Source: Nitzschia sp. pyKryTriq1
Lineage: Eukaryota; Bacillariophyta; Bacillariophyceae; Bacillariales; Bacillariaceae
Direction: 5' to 3'
Assembly (NCBI GenBank): GCA_956465555.1
Contig: OY101116.1
Coordinates: 248,001 to 312,000 of the forward strand
Length of the DNA stretch: 64,000 bases
Positions within the stretch are counted from its first letter, which is position 1; every line of letters begins with the position of its first letter. Position numbers and translations under genes: made by a program. The notes below the pieces were generated by a model. It was not told the DNA's origin. It saw only the letters and a list, made by a program, of their open reading frames with translations, and searched no databases. This document shows positions 44,301 through 54,093 of this stretch, one piece after another.

Positions 44301-45263
44301 GTTGACACACCGGTATCATCGTTCAGGGCAGGCAATTCTACATGGGATGATCTCCCGCCACGGCTACGACTACCTGAGCAGAACGCTGATACGAAAGGAC
44401 CGGCGAAAAAGAAGAAACTTGGGGACGAACTAGCGGAGCTTCGAGACAATCTTCACAAACTGAGTTTTCACCTTTTCAACGATCGAACGCATCGAATTCG
44501 AGAGGGGACTTGTTACTTTGGTACAGCTCAACGGGGCCGCACTGCACAGACCGAAAACGAGCTGGAGCGACTCTTGAATGTTGGGCAGTATTCCAGCGGC
44601 AACCCTGTTGTTGCTCGAGTGGGTTTGTACGTGGAGCCCATTATCAGTGCCGCCCATAGTGCCTTGTCTTTGTCTCGAGTCGTCTACAATATATTTACTT
44701 GGAGAGATCCGTTCCTCTCCTTTTGGGTATCATTAGCCTTGCTGGCGGCGACTTTCATCTTGGCCATTTTCCCGTGGAGACTGTTCCTCTTTGTGACTGG
44801 ATGTCTAGTGGTTGGGCCTCAGAATTACGTTTTGAGAGTCATGGAAGAAAGGGGGACGACGCCCAAATTTATTCGCGATTTTGTGGAAAAACGCAAGAAC
44901 AAGGCAAAAGTTGCCCAGGACAAGAAGAAGAGTCAAAGTCATATCCCGAAGACCTTGCCTCAGAATCAACCCATCATTAGCAGCCATAGCTCGGATAATA
45001 TGCCACCATCCAACCTATCCTATGGTGATATCGATCCCAGGGAGGTACAAGAAGTGTGTATTCCGTACTCCCAGCTCATGTACCATCGCATGTATGATTG
45101 GCCACCCGAGCCCGGCTATGCCAAGTGCTACCCGACTGCAGAGTTGGAACAACAGATTGTGCAGCGCACGCGGAATCGATCCGCAAGTCGTGACACTCTG
45201 CTGAGCCTCGGTTCCCAGCACACGCGCAGCAGCAGCACCGTGGGAGACTTTTCAGTAAATTAA
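41319..45263 (+). CDS. MCTP-like protein: interrupted PH domain, C2 domain, paired membrane hairpins
   Basis: Single exon, 1314 residues, ATG 41319. Residues 1-165 are Ser/Asn/Asp-rich. A PH-like domain starts at LEGTVAFRKCHT (about 170) and finishes at EKVLWLRAFEQMDRLAYDF (about 420), with a long low-complexity insertion in between. A C2 domain (about 535-670) follows, with GFLKVELLQCVGLPALDFAS and a calcium-loop-like FDDDGKGEKDDFAGRV. Hydrophobic pairs lie at about 746-795 and 1105-1165. The second one, with FTWRDPFLSFWVSLALLAAT and FPWRLFLFVTG, strongly resembles the PRT_C C-terminal region of MCTP proteins. Such proteins tether the ER to other membranes and bend or bind lipids in a calcium-dependent way. 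ER-membrane contact is a reasonable inference. Confidence 0.85.
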   Translation: MERMATPKKISWGETSVPKNMNEAPISSSSSQQQDPANTGISASSSSPSSSSRRRAHGERESGDDSNNNSSNNNHSSSGLMRRFYPASAAAENLSSSTGLSYSLSGLISGWGPDTPTTSSRKTFTPGDHDDDDDEPELLQDDDICGGDELLASSRISSSGNQQHSHRPLSLEGTVAFRKCHTSDNLKQWRQGYVVFDMRNGGSISCYKHGPPEEKKDHTHLIHSSNSNSSSSIRQMGISDTKNQNYSFVKERAARLSYKVAEYDHGIVPRIHLPAHVKWVAKDIQNNASGFIIEIPSDDPLLPSSPNPTFPEEEIYLNKASQKQGPLASRGSTDCFPSSPVGSPASFPEMISPFGSYDDDAEADDNDNDDDADRKLPDDLKADIDRAKTRGQSFRIYFRCSRRGNEKVLWLRAFEQMDRLAYDFYRQPGIRNILGSTSLQISTSRTRSNMARLFANEGNMLESSMLEDEGILSVSKHGGETMHQSMRVRNDGKEYLVYPHYAYPNRWMTDSELYAEMIKPSDIFHDLRRPDAPKKEIGFLKVELLQCVGLPALDFASETDAVAYMVCGSYAFTSDVIWNKLNPMWLPRSRRACVFPLFHAYARLYLGIFDDDGKGEKDDFAGRVVLNLAQCRPRSTYDVTLPLRLSRDVYSKRPRGSVRLRFYIEYHSERDALLSYIPRKMRSQTSVRPDDDVTVICADEKAFRNIVTTVHGIHMPGRFSFAEWRAVMREANFARKVATNTVLDLIIGIVKWENPALSLLIFCAWMHCIYKNAFSLVPCYLLLFLLLMMVRTYAFYGSDGPIQNGYIPPSWEEMFMALVKGGAVSRIEPLKTSTPRAPSKGLQSSRRLQHVVGEFKTHRQRGNWIFRLFSFKKELGPDHDPRDYHMEFPFSRGIHNPMTKETQYPKFTVAESLVSKSSIIGKNKKKEGDEDGDNMMEDGLEMSAISMKSPRRRTFDLFSPRSSSADKPATVAERRRSFASPKSKSRTNPNKSQKVDTPVSSFRAGNSTWDDLPPRLRLPEQNADTKGPAKKKKLGDELAELRDNLHKLSFHLFNDRTHRIREGTCYFGTAQRGRTAQTENELERLLNVGQYSSGNPVVARVGLYVEPIISAAHSALSLSRVVYNIFTWRDPFLSFWVSLALLAATFILAIFPWRLFLFVTGCLVVGPQNYVLRVMEERGTTPKFIRDFVEKRKNKAKVAQDKKKSQSHIPKTLPQNQPIISSHSSDNMPPSNLSYGDIDPREVQEVCIPYSQLMYHRMYDWPPEPGYAKCYPTAELEQQIVQRTRNRSASRDTLLSLGSQHTRSSSTVGDFSVN

Positions 45264-45511
45264 GATGTTGAACATATATCTACTACTCGTAGCTACTCCA
45301 CTCATTTTCCTAGTAGAGAGGGCAGATTTGTGTGCTGCGCATTTCGGCTACCTACTAAAGAGAGCAATCAACTCGAGCAATCTAGTAGAATTGGGTAGAG
45401 GAAAGTACAGATGAAACTGCCAGATTTCAACATAATATGAGGCTGACGACGACTCCTCGCCCGACAAGATGTTTCGTAAAAAATAACGATATCGGCATGA
45501 GAGCACTATTA

Positions 45512-45883
45512 TTATGCTGTTCGGAGGGGCGGGCTGACCAAGACAACGATATCCCCGCGGACAAAGAGCATGCCAACCTTTCGCGTTTGCTTTTTCACGA
45601 TTTCTTCATCCGTTTCTTCGTCGATTTCCGTACTGGTGACTGTCTCCTCCACTTCCCCCAGAATCATGTTAAGATGTTGGTCGTAAGCCTGGTAAAGAAA
45701 AAGAGAAGAAGGAGAGACAAGAGTTAGGAAAAAAATCTCCTTTGCTGTTGGTTTCCAACGAAAGCACTGAGTTGACACTACGCTACGTACATGCAATCTT
45801 CCTCTCAGCTCACGGTCACCCCGGCATTTTACGTAGACGCGTTCGTCGATGGATAATCGAATCAAGTCAAGAGGCTCCTCCAT
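45512..45883 (-). CDS. LSM3: U6 snRNA-associated Sm-like protein LSm3
   Basis: Exons 45883-45791 and 45688-45512 (donor GTACGT, acceptor ACCAG, phase 0) give 123 codons including stop when started at MEEPL. An in-frame ATG at 46003 would add 40 residues that are unlike the family. The Sm1 motif ([20 protein letters not shown], then DRELRGRLH) and Sm2 motif ([16 protein letters not shown]) are complete, and the segment [16 protein letters not shown] is highly conserved. LSm3 is part of the LSm2-8 ring on U6 snRNA in splicing and of LSm1-7 in mRNA decay. The intron falls between RLH and AYDQ. It is divergent from the gene at 46435. Confidence 0.93.
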   Translation of the reverse strand: MEEPLDLIRLSIDERVYVKCRGDRELRGRLHVRSVVSTQCFRWKPTAKEIFFLTLVSPSSLFLYQAYDQHLNMILGEVEETVTSTEIDEETDEEIVKKQTRKVGMLFVRGDIVVLVSPPLRTA

Positions 45884-46434
45884 GGTGATGTACTTTTTAT
45901 GGTCAACAACGTAAACACGGGAAGATGATAGAACAAGCGAGGATCTCGTGGTCCCCCTCTCATCATCATAATTTCGCGTAAAGCCTCCGCCATCATGCGC
46001 CATTGTCAAAATAATTATTACAGCCACTTGGCTATCGTGCCGGGTGGCGGCCAGGCAGGTCAACGAATCATCATCATCATCATCCGTGCGTGCTCGATCG
46101 ATTGAGAAAATCATCATCATCATCATCATCGCGTCACTCCAACTCGAACACTACGACTACATGCATTTTCCCAGAGTATGAGGAATTCGTAGGATTCTAC
46201 AGCAGGATTGACACAATTGATTCACTACGCACGCACACGAGTGCTAGGTTCGTAGTAGTCCAGTTCTCGCGCATACCTCCGCTCAAGAAAGAAGATGAGG
46301 AAGGTGTCTTTCCCATCTTGCTGTTCGTACCAACTGTCTTTGTACTTGCAATAAGCATTGTTCATACAGTATGCACTACACTTCGAACGATCACTTGAGC
46401 AGCACCGTCCCCAGACAGATAGCTAGCTAGTATC
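45884..46434. promoter_or_regulatory. Divergent promoter region LSM3 / four-pass membrane gene
   Basis: It contains CAT/ATC trinucleotide runs (46064-46082 and 46111-46130). Frames on the minus strand here are in phase with LSM3 upstream and may be 5' untranslated sequence. Confidence 0.4.
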
Positions 46435-47643
46435 ATGAGCAGAGACTCTTTTCTTACCAACCCTGCGACCGGTACGGATGAAAAAGATACCGCACGAGTA
46501 CAAGTACCGATATCGCAAGCCGAGCATGAGTGCGTTACGAGTACGACTACTGGTAACAATAAAGAGGAGAAGGAGACTCGATATCGCCAATATTTAATCG
46601 ATCGAACGAATGGCACCTCCAAGATCACGGTTGGGGGCAAACCGCCATGTTTTGCCTGTTACATGCCAGTGCCAGTCGTCTGGTTCTCCAAGTTCATTGA
46701 GCAAAATTGTGTCTTTGAATGGCTTGGCAAGTTTGGATGTGTTTCGCCCGAAAACTTGAGGGCGAGAAAAATTTGTATCGGATTTGGTTTGATCCTAAAT
46801 ATATTGGGAACGGGAGCAGCCATTTACACTTGCCTTGCACTGTCTCTGAACTACGATACACTGTACACTGTCTCGTTTACTCATGGCGCTCTGAGTATGT
46901 ACAAGCCTATCGCGAACTCAACTAGCCGAACTTCGGCAAATGCAAATCTACGGATTGGAATGCGCGGTGTAGCCATCGACTGGTACTCTCCCCAAGAATC
47001 TGCGTATCAAGAAGTCATTGCATTTGACGAGTTTTGTGACATTGGGGGAAGTATCCTTGGGCAGGGTGATGGAGTCGTCGACGATAATTCGAAATGTGAC
47101 GCTTGCGCAGGTATTAGTGGTCAAATCACCCGCGCCCTGATTATCTCCCTGGTCATGTGCTTTCCGAGTTTAACTACCGATGTCTTGCGCTTGTACCCAG
47201 GCTACGACTGCAACTGTCAAAAGGTATTTGCTGGGTTTACTTCCATTATCAGTATTCTTTTTGCATTTTACACCATCTTGGTCTACCAAAACACATGCTT
47301 CGACAGTTTTGACTGGGGTGCGTACTGCGTCCTCGATTCCAGCATGGTGGATGATCCTTCGGACTACATACCGTCGTTTGAAATCGACAAGCCCGCGTCA
47401 TCCGAGGATTGCCCGCCCGAGTATATTACAGTGAACGCCAGCTTTTGGCTGGGGCCTGGTTGGGGAGCATTGCTCGCCACAGGTTTCTTCAAAATCATGG
47501 ATACGCTACTCAATCTGGCGATTCCAACTCCCACAATTTGTCGAGATCGCGAGGAGCAACGACAATACGAGTTGCTGGCACAAAAAGAGCAAGAGCAACA
47601 AGATGATGCCGATGATGTCCCATCACAAAAGAATGACGACTGA
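46435..47643 (+). CDS. Four-pass membrane protein of unknown function
   Basis: Single exon, 402 residues, ATG 46435. Four hydrophobic segments can be seen: around 112-135 (ICIGFGLILNILGTGAAIY), 229-250 (ITRALIISLVMCFPSL), 264-287 (FAGFTSIISILFAFYTILVY) and 340-365 (WLGPGWGALLATGFFKIMD). The first extracellular loop is long, with NST and other sites, and the loop between helices 3 and 4 has paired Cys (NTCFDSFDWGAYCV). The layout is claudin- or tetraspan-like in shape only. The N-terminal 70 residues and the QKEQEQQDDADD tail are polar and probably cytosolic. No family named. Confidence 0.72.
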   Translation: MSRDSFLTNPATGTDEKDTARVQVPISQAEHECVTSTTTGNNKEEKETRYRQYLIDRTNGTSKITVGGKPPCFACYMPVPVVWFSKFIEQNCVFEWLGKFGCVSPENLRARKICIGFGLILNILGTGAAIYTCLALSLNYDTLYTVSFTHGALSMYKPIANSTSRTSANANLRIGMRGVAIDWYSPQESAYQEVIAFDEFCDIGGSILGQGDGVVDDNSKCDACAGISGQITRALIISLVMCFPSLTTDVLRLYPGYDCNCQKVFAGFTSIISILFAFYTILVYQNTCFDSFDWGAYCVLDSSMVDDPSDYIPSFEIDKPASSEDCPPEYITVNASFWLGPGWGALLATGFFKIMDTLLNLAIPTPTICRDREEQRQYELLAQKEQEQQDDADDVPSQKNDD

Positions 47644-48190
47644 GTATAAGAGCCGCATAGCTTGCGGAAGGACTAGTAGAATGATGAATCAATCAAGACG
47701 TCGAACCACTTCAAATGAATCGCCGATGGCTGCAGTTGCGTCGATTAGCCTTTGAATTGGTTTTTTGTCAGTCCGCACCGAAGCGCAACATTGCGACTTT
47801 TCCCGAAGAGCTACTTGTAGTTGCCGCCATTGGCACCCTAGTAGTAGTCGAGAAATGATCCAATCGAAATTTCACTTTGGCTAGAAGCGCGTCGCTCTAC
47901 GTCAATTCTCCAGTCAATCATAGCTCCACTGGACTACTGGGTTCTAAACAACTCTCAACTCCATACCAAAAATTACGATGGCCTAAAAAATTTCAGTGTC
48001 ATCAGCCACGAACATACATTCGGTTTGAAGGACATGTAGTACTTCCAAGTCCTCCAAAGTCAAGGCGTCTCGACGAAAGCATCCCATTAAAAACAGGACA
48101 TTATCGCTGATTTCCCTGATCCAACTTCCTTCTCTGGTTCCCTTTGCCGAAATCGAAAACCACGCGACGGCTGACACCCACTCTCACAAT
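47644..48190. other. Intergenic, downstream of two convergent genes
   Basis: A minus-strand frame at 48177-47983 lacks an ATG near its beginning. Its last 34 codons (after ATGGGATGC) look protein-like but have no family. Otherwise no gene. Confidence 0.4.
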
Positions 48191-48660
48191 TTATTCGTGA
48201 AGACTCCGATATCGGGGATCCAAGCTTTTGGGCACTTCGTGTAATTCCACTTTTTCATACGAGGACTGCTCCGTCCACCGAATGTCGGACGCAAAAATAA
48301 AATGTTGTAGTGAGAGACTTGGTCTTGTTCCATTATTCGTATTGTCTCACTACTATGCTGTATTCAAGAGCCCAATTTCCAACTTACCGAATGAGACGCG
48401 GATGATGTGGTTTCATGGATTAACAGGATAGTCGAATCAATACCACCTAGGTAGAGTCCAGCAGCTCCTCCTGCGAACACTCCCAAGGCGTTTCGGATCG
48501 ATGCCAGTTGCCTCGGGCCAAAACTGGCGGCAGAGTGGGTGAATTCTGCCCCATCATGTTGTTGTTGTCGGGTAGAAAATGCATTGGATGGCTTGGCGGT
48601 GGAACCGAATCGGCCTTGAACCGAGTTCATGAATCGGACAACTTTCACGACGGATGACAT
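48191..48660 (-). CDS. Small single-pass membrane protein, two exons
   Basis: Exons 48660-48388 and 48265-48191 (donor GTAAGT, acceptor GAGCAG, phase 0) give 115 residues. The N-terminus is basic and hydroxylated with few acids (MSSVVKVVRFMNSVQGRF), like a mitochondrial presequence. A Gly-rich membrane helix follows (ALGVFAGGAAGLYLGG). Exon 2 supplies the polar end YEKVELHEVPKSLDPRYRS. An organelle inner-membrane accessory subunit is possible. No family recognised. Confidence 0.6.
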
Positions 48661-49654
48661 TATTATGCTTTCTGCTTGCGGATGCTTTCTCTTGACACGA
48701 TGAAGAATTTGTTCCGTCTTGGATTGTTCGCGTATTGTCGAGAAGGAAGATAATCAAGGGCAGTATTTGACCAATCTCAAGCACCAAAGTCAGATTGATT
48801 CTGCTAGAGTCCCACTGACCTTGGTGAATGTGTTGTTCTCACTGTCCGATCGATATGGTGGAGAAACAACGACGACGACGACATGAAGGTTTCAGCAAGT
48901 TCAAGTTGTTCTTGTTGTCGTGCTTTTGAGGTTATGTCAGACGAGTTGCGACGTCAGACGTCATCGAAGAAAAATGACGGTTGACGCGGCATTGATCGAT
49001 GTGATGACTGAGAATGACGTCGAACGAGAACAGGAAAGAAGAAAACGAGCACGATAAAAGGGCATATTTATGATAGCATGCAATAATTTTGACTCTAATC
49101 GTATGAATCAATTGCAGAGTAGGCTTTTCTCGCGGACCGAAAGATATATAGTACAAGTACGTACTGTAGAGTGAAGAAAAAAAGATACTAGTAGTACTAC
49201 CGGTAGATTTATGTCCTCCGTCTCTGCTCTTATCGAAGACCGACCACTCTCTCTCTCTCTAAAGAGACTTCATACAAGTAGAGAAAAGAGCTAAAGTAAT
49301 GAAATGCCCGTCAAGAACATACTACATACTAGTTGTTCTTCTTGGTGCGGTGTTGGCTTCTGGTGGTCCTTGTTGTGGTACTAGTACGTTTAGCTACTCT
49401 TCCAAGATATCAAAACCTCAAGAAGATATGCTACAATGAACGTAAATCCCTTCGTGTAGTCTCTAGCTTTGCAAATAAGTCGCTGCTCACTTTTTTGACT
49501 CGAGGAGGCGTCTGATGATGATGATGATGATGATGTCTGTGATCGCTGGCGCGTGATGACTCCAAAAAGATGACTCCTCGATCAGTCGTACGACCGTTTG
49601 CTTATGTCAGCCACCATCTTACTAGTATATCACGATGTAATAAATTATAGTATC
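48661..49654. other. Intergenic, no gene recognised
   Basis: It contains (GAC)n near 48868-48884, a CT run at 49249-49261, and (GAT)n near 49513-49533. Frames here have no supported start or family. Confidence 0.5.
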
Positions 49655-50170
49655 TTACTCGTAGTTGCCGTCAAGTAAAGGGGAGATGTTTTTGCTGAAT
49701 CGTTTTTTGGTGTCCTCTTTGCTCGGAGGAGGAACATACTTGCTGCGGATCACTGTGCCATTATTGCTGTCTTTTGCAGACTGATGGACTGGATTCTTTG
49801 GCTTCGTACCATCCTCAGTATCATCGTCATTACTATCGTCGCCTTCCGCCGCCTTTTTCGGCTTTGGCGGTGGATGATATTCCATCTCAATCTCCCGCTG
49901 CCGTCGTTCTTCCGCTTCTTGTTTTCCAAATATTCTGGAAAAGTCGCTAGATCCAAGACCCCCTTGGAAGAGAACCAGCGATGATGGAATTTTCGACTCT
50001 GTAATGAATACTGCCCTCGAGTGCAATGCTGATGGGAGGAGCGGCACAAATGCGCAGACTGTTGTTGTTCTCGGGGGATAGTAGTATGAGGACAAGCCAA
50101 CAAGAAAGCAGAAGCACAAGAATAAGAGCGGCGCCCGAGATGACGAAACAGTCGTTGTCTTTGTTGTCAT
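49655..50170 (-). CDS. Small plastid-targeted protein of unknown function
   Basis: 171 residues from ATG 50170. Upstream in-frame ATGs exist but would bury the signal peptide. LLFLCFCFLVGLSSYYY forms the hydrophobic core, and VCA|FVPLLPSALHSRA gives an ASAF-like site followed by a Ser/Arg-rich transit region, so plastid import is predicted. The mature part is short and polar: SDFSRIFGKQEAEERRQREI, a PPPKPKK stretch, an acidic DDSNDDDTED and KYVPPPSKEDTKKRFSK near the end. No domain recognised. Confidence 0.65.
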   Translation of the reverse strand: MTTKTTTVSSSRAPLLFLCFCFLVGLSSYYYPPRTTTVCAFVPLLPSALHSRAVFITESKIPSSLVLFQGGLGSSDFSRIFGKQEAEERRQREIEMEYHPPPKPKKAAEGDDSNDDDTEDGTKPKNPVHQSAKDSNNGTVIRSKYVPPPSKEDTKKRFSKNISPLLDGNYE

Positions 50171-51071
50171 GATGCTTGTTGTTGTTTGTTTCGCTGTTTG
50201 GTTGTTTTGGAAAGGCAATGAGATGATAATGGATGGAAAGTCTCTCATGGTGAAATAATATGGAACGACGCGAACGACGCATAGTGAATTCGAATGGGAA
50301 TGCGATGTGATGCTGCGCGCGCGGTGATCGGTGATGGTTCGGGAACACACGCGGGGATGCAATGAGAACGCTCTCAAATCCATCCACCCCCCAGGGGTCA
50401 ATTGCTCCGAAGAAAGAAAAGCCGAAAAAGAGCTGGAGCTCCGGAGTACTGTACTATTCCAATATAGACTAATACTAGTCGAGAGAAAGAGATTGGACCG
50501 AGCTAGTTGTGCATAGCTCTTGTGGATCTCTACTGTTTGATCTACTTTGGCTGCATATGTCTTTCTTCGGGTCGTCAGCCCTTCAATAACAAGTTGGACG
50601 GCGATATCATTGAAACAATCTCCTCACCCTCCTCCTGCTGCTGAGCAGCAATCACTTTGGCAAAACAGGCAGAGCACGAACAAATCTTGATATTGTAGCG
50701 ACACGCCTACAGTGCTTTAGAATACTAGTCTAGCTGCAGTTGTATGCTTTCATGAAATAGAGCTAGTAGGACGTGGGCCAAGGACTATACTCTAGCTTGG
50801 TGTAGACTATGGGTGGCCGACTCCTTGAAGTAGTTACAACTAGAAAAATAATTTTACCACACGAACAGTATCTTAGCTTTTTAGGCTGATATGTCATCCC
50901 TATCTAGCTACTGATGGAATCATCACATCGAGGTCTTGCCGAGTTTTGCCATGCCATATAAATTACACAATACTAGCCACTATAGACGCACTCCCAGCAG
51001 CAGCAGCAGCAAGCCCCACTCTTCTCGCTGCGGCACCACAGCGAGTAAATAATAATACGAGTAAATCACAT
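50171..51071. other. Intergenic, no gene recognised
   Basis: The first 250 bases are probably the promoter and 5' untranslated region of the preceding minus-strand gene. A CAG run lies at 50997-51012. No coding sequence supported. Confidence 0.5.
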
Positions 51072-51482
51072 TTACCACGTCGATTGTCCATCCCAAGAGT
51101 TCCCACCTGAGGTTGATTCTCCCAAAGTTTCTGTCAAAGTTTGTTCGACCACCAGCTCTTGTTCGTACATTTCTTCCGTCGGTTGCGATGCCACGACTTT
51201 GCCCAAAGCATTGTTGATATCTTCCGTGACCTTGTGACAGTTATTTCCCTTGACTCCCCGAACAATTTCTTCGACTCGACCATCGGGAAAAATTTTGAAT
51301 TCAATCTGTTCCATTTCAAAGAGCCGCGTCGATGACGACGACGATCGGGAGGAGGCAAGGGATGGTGTGACGGTAAAGGCGTGAACAGAAGCAAATTCCG
51401 ACCGTAACGCCAAGAAGAAGGATGCGAGGCCAATCATTAGGGAAGGGAGGATATTTCTTCTGGAAGTACTGTTAGGCGTCAT
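51072..51482 (-). CDS. DUF2997 family protein, plastid-targeted
   Basis: 136 residues from ATG 51482. The signal peptide (PSLMIGLASFFLALRSEFAS) ends at VHA|FTV, an ASAF-type plastid site, followed by a Ser-rich transit stretch. The mature core IEFKIFPDGRVEEIVRGVKG, then NNCHKVTEDINNALGKV, matches the DUF2997 family, which is short and found in cyanobacteria and plastid lineages. The conserved Asp-Gly and Gly-Cys/His positions are kept. Function of the family is not established. The C-terminal extension is Glu/Ser-rich. Confidence 0.8.
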   Translation of the reverse strand: MTPNSTSRRNILPSLMIGLASFFLALRSEFASVHAFTVTPSLASSRSSSSSTRLFEMEQIEFKIFPDGRVEEIVRGVKGNNCHKVTEDINNALGKVVASQPTEEMYEQELVVEQTLTETLGESTSGGNSWDGQSTW

Positions 51483-52107
51483 TTTCAAAGGATGATAGTG
51501 CGATGAATGATACAAACAATGATGTTGTCGTTCTTGATTGAAATGTCAACCAACTGCAGTCTACTCTACTAGAGAATGCAAATAATACAAAAAGAATGAA
51601 AGCAAAAGAAAAGGCAGATGCGATGATGATGATGAAGAAAGCGAAGGAATGAAGGAGGCAGTTTTGATTGGAAGATTTGGATCTTCGGGATGGGTACGTG
51701 GACTTTATACTGACGGCTACAGTGCCTTGCTGTGGGAAACGAACGACGACGGCACGTACGCGCGTGCCCGCCAGATGATGTTGGTTGGCTCGCGCCACGT
51801 CATGAACTTAAACGCGTCATATTCGGGACTCCAGGCAGAATTCGGGAATACAAGCAATCCTTCCCGTCCAACCGAAATCCGCGAAAACCTGACGCCGCCC
51901 AGACCACCATGCATCATTCTCACAAGACGAAAAAAAAAATAAGAAAGGGGAAGAGCTCTCTTCATCATCATCATCATCATTCGTATTTCGTTTTGTTCCT
52001 ACCACGATACCGACAAGCGCTCGTCATCGAGGACGAGTGCAAAGGGGATACACATCTCCAGTGTTGATGTATATTGGTCTCCGTCGGATCAATAGATCAG
52101 CAAAAAA
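51483..52107. other. Intergenic between divergent genes
   Basis: A (TCA)n run at about 51961-51980. A plus-strand frame starting at 51649 (97 codons) has no family. This probably holds the promoters of the DUF2997 and DnaJ genes, whose starts are 625 bp apart. Confidence 0.4.
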
Positions 52108-53695
52108 ATGGCAACTCCAGGAACGCTAGCAGCGTCGTCGAAATCAGCAGCGGCCGCTCGTCTTCTTGTGAATCATCATCATCGACGGGCCGTCGCGTCG
52201 AAAAATGGAATTGCCACACTCGTCGGAAATGCTACTACCTCGTCGTCAGTAGATAATACCTCGCAGCAGGTACATCCCATGACTGGATCCTCTACGCGAC
52301 GACATTATAGTGCGCTGGTGGTGCAAGCAGGAAGAGGAGTAGGAGGATCTTCTTTCTATACGACGATCCACCATCGTCCGACTGCTGCTACTATTTCTCC
52401 CACATTCACCACCACTAGAAGAGTCTTTTCTTCCAACAGCAAGAAAGATTTTTATGAGCTCTTGGGTGTTCCAAAATCTGCTGACAAGGCAGAAATCAAG
52501 AAGGCTTATTTCAAGTTGGCCAAGAAATACCACCCCGATACCAACAAGGTACGTGCGTTCTTGCTGTCTCGTCTCGTCTCGTCTTGTCTTGATCCTTGGA
52601 ACTTTTCTGGATGATTCGATTCCATCAGTATGATTTTTCGTGGGATATTCCTCACATTCATGTCTTAACAACTGTCAACTGTAGGACGATGTCACAGCTT
52701 CCGATAAGTTCAAGGAGGTGACGGAAGCGTATGAAGTATTGAGTGATGATCAACAACGCAAAATGTACGATCAGTTTGGTCATGCTGGAACGGATCCCAA
52801 CTTTCAACAGGGCAATCCATTTGGTGGTGGTGGTGGTGGCGGTGGAAATCCGTTTGGTGGATTTGATTTTGGTGATGGCAGTTTTCATTTTTCGGGTGGC
52901 GGCGGCGGAGGTGGTGCCCAAATTGATCCCGAAGAATTGTTTGATGCCTTTTTTGGTGGAGGTGCCCGACGTAGACGGGGACCGAGACGAGGAGCGGATT
53001 TGCAAATGCATGTGCGATTGAGCTTTGAAGAAGCAGTCTTTGGAGCAAAGAAGGATATCAATTTGAGATATCAAATACTGAATCAACAGACGGGACAAAT
53101 TGAAGTCAAGGAGCGAGAAGTGACCGTCGACACACCGCCCGGTATTGATAATGGAATGAATCTGCGACTGACCGGACAAGGGGCCGAAGGAGATCCTGGT
53201 GCGCCACGCGGAAACTTGTTGATCCAAGTGTTGGTAGATCCAGATGATTACTTTATTCGAGAAGGAGCTGATATTCACACCGAGGCACCGATCAGTATTA
53301 CTCAAGCAATTTTGGGAGGAAGTATTGATGTTCGTACTTTGAAAGGAGAGGTAGAAGTCAAGATTCCAAAGGGATGCCAACCCGATACCAAACTCATGTT
53401 GCGAGGTAAGGGTATTCAGAAGATGCATGTTGCCTCTAAAGGTAACCATGTTGTCCATGTGAAGATTGAGATCCCCAAGGAAATTACTCCGCGACAGGAA
53501 GAGTTGCTCCGAGAATTCGATGACGAATCACGTAATCATGGAACTGGTATTTCGGGTCGAATAGCCAAGGCGGCCGAATCCGCTTTCGAATCCTTCTTTG
53601 GAAAGGGAAAAGGCAAGAAAAAAGGCAAGAAAAAAGGGTCGTCTGACGAAAAAGAAGAGGATGTGGACGAAAAGAAACAAGCCGCATCATCATAA
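52108..53695 (+). CDS. Mitochondrial DnaJ-type co-chaperone lacking the zinc finger
   Basis: Exons 52108-52548 and 52685-53695 (donor GTACGT, acceptor CTGTAG, phase 0) give 483 residues. The N-terminus is Ser/Thr/Arg/Ala-rich and ends in [18 protein letters not shown], consistent with a mitochondrial presequence. The J domain (about 112-176) has the HPD triad at 142-144 and stimulates Hsp70 ATPase. A Gly/Phe-rich linker follows. The C-terminal substrate-binding domains are present ([48 protein letters not shown]). The four CxxCxGxG repeats expected after the FEEAVFG block are absent and replaced by about 20 residues. The tail is [13 protein letters not shown] followed by acidic residues. Confidence 0.9.
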
Positions 53696-54093
53696 GGTAC
53701 CATAAATCTGGAGAGAAAAGAGACCTCAAATCTGGAAAATAGCATGTCGATAGTTGTTAGCACAACCAGAATGTAATTCAAAGTCTGGCTCGGTATTGCC
53801 TCGGAGTAGCTTTTACATCTAGTTTGTACTGAAACAACAACAACGATGCAATCGCTTGCAGCTTGTCTGACCTTGTCGCAATTGCTAAATCGAATCAATC
53901 TTCTAGTAGTTCGATCCTCCGATACACTTCCGATAATATTGGAGATATGCACAACAGCCACTCCGGGATGTGGTAGAGAGCGTGTCGCCTCGCTTCCGCC
54001 AACGAGTGAGAGATTCCTATACATTACAAGTAGTAGGAGTCATAGTTTTGGTTCTCGCTAGCAGAGTCAGTCTAGATTGAATAGATGATATTC
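53696..54093. other. Intergenic between convergent genes
   Basis: No gene. Probably two 3' untranslated regions. Confidence 0.5.

Noticed and set aside
47983-48177. Minus-strand frame below the small membrane gene as a further exon
   Set aside because: The upstream exon already ends with a stop in the right phase, and no acceptor joins this frame to it.
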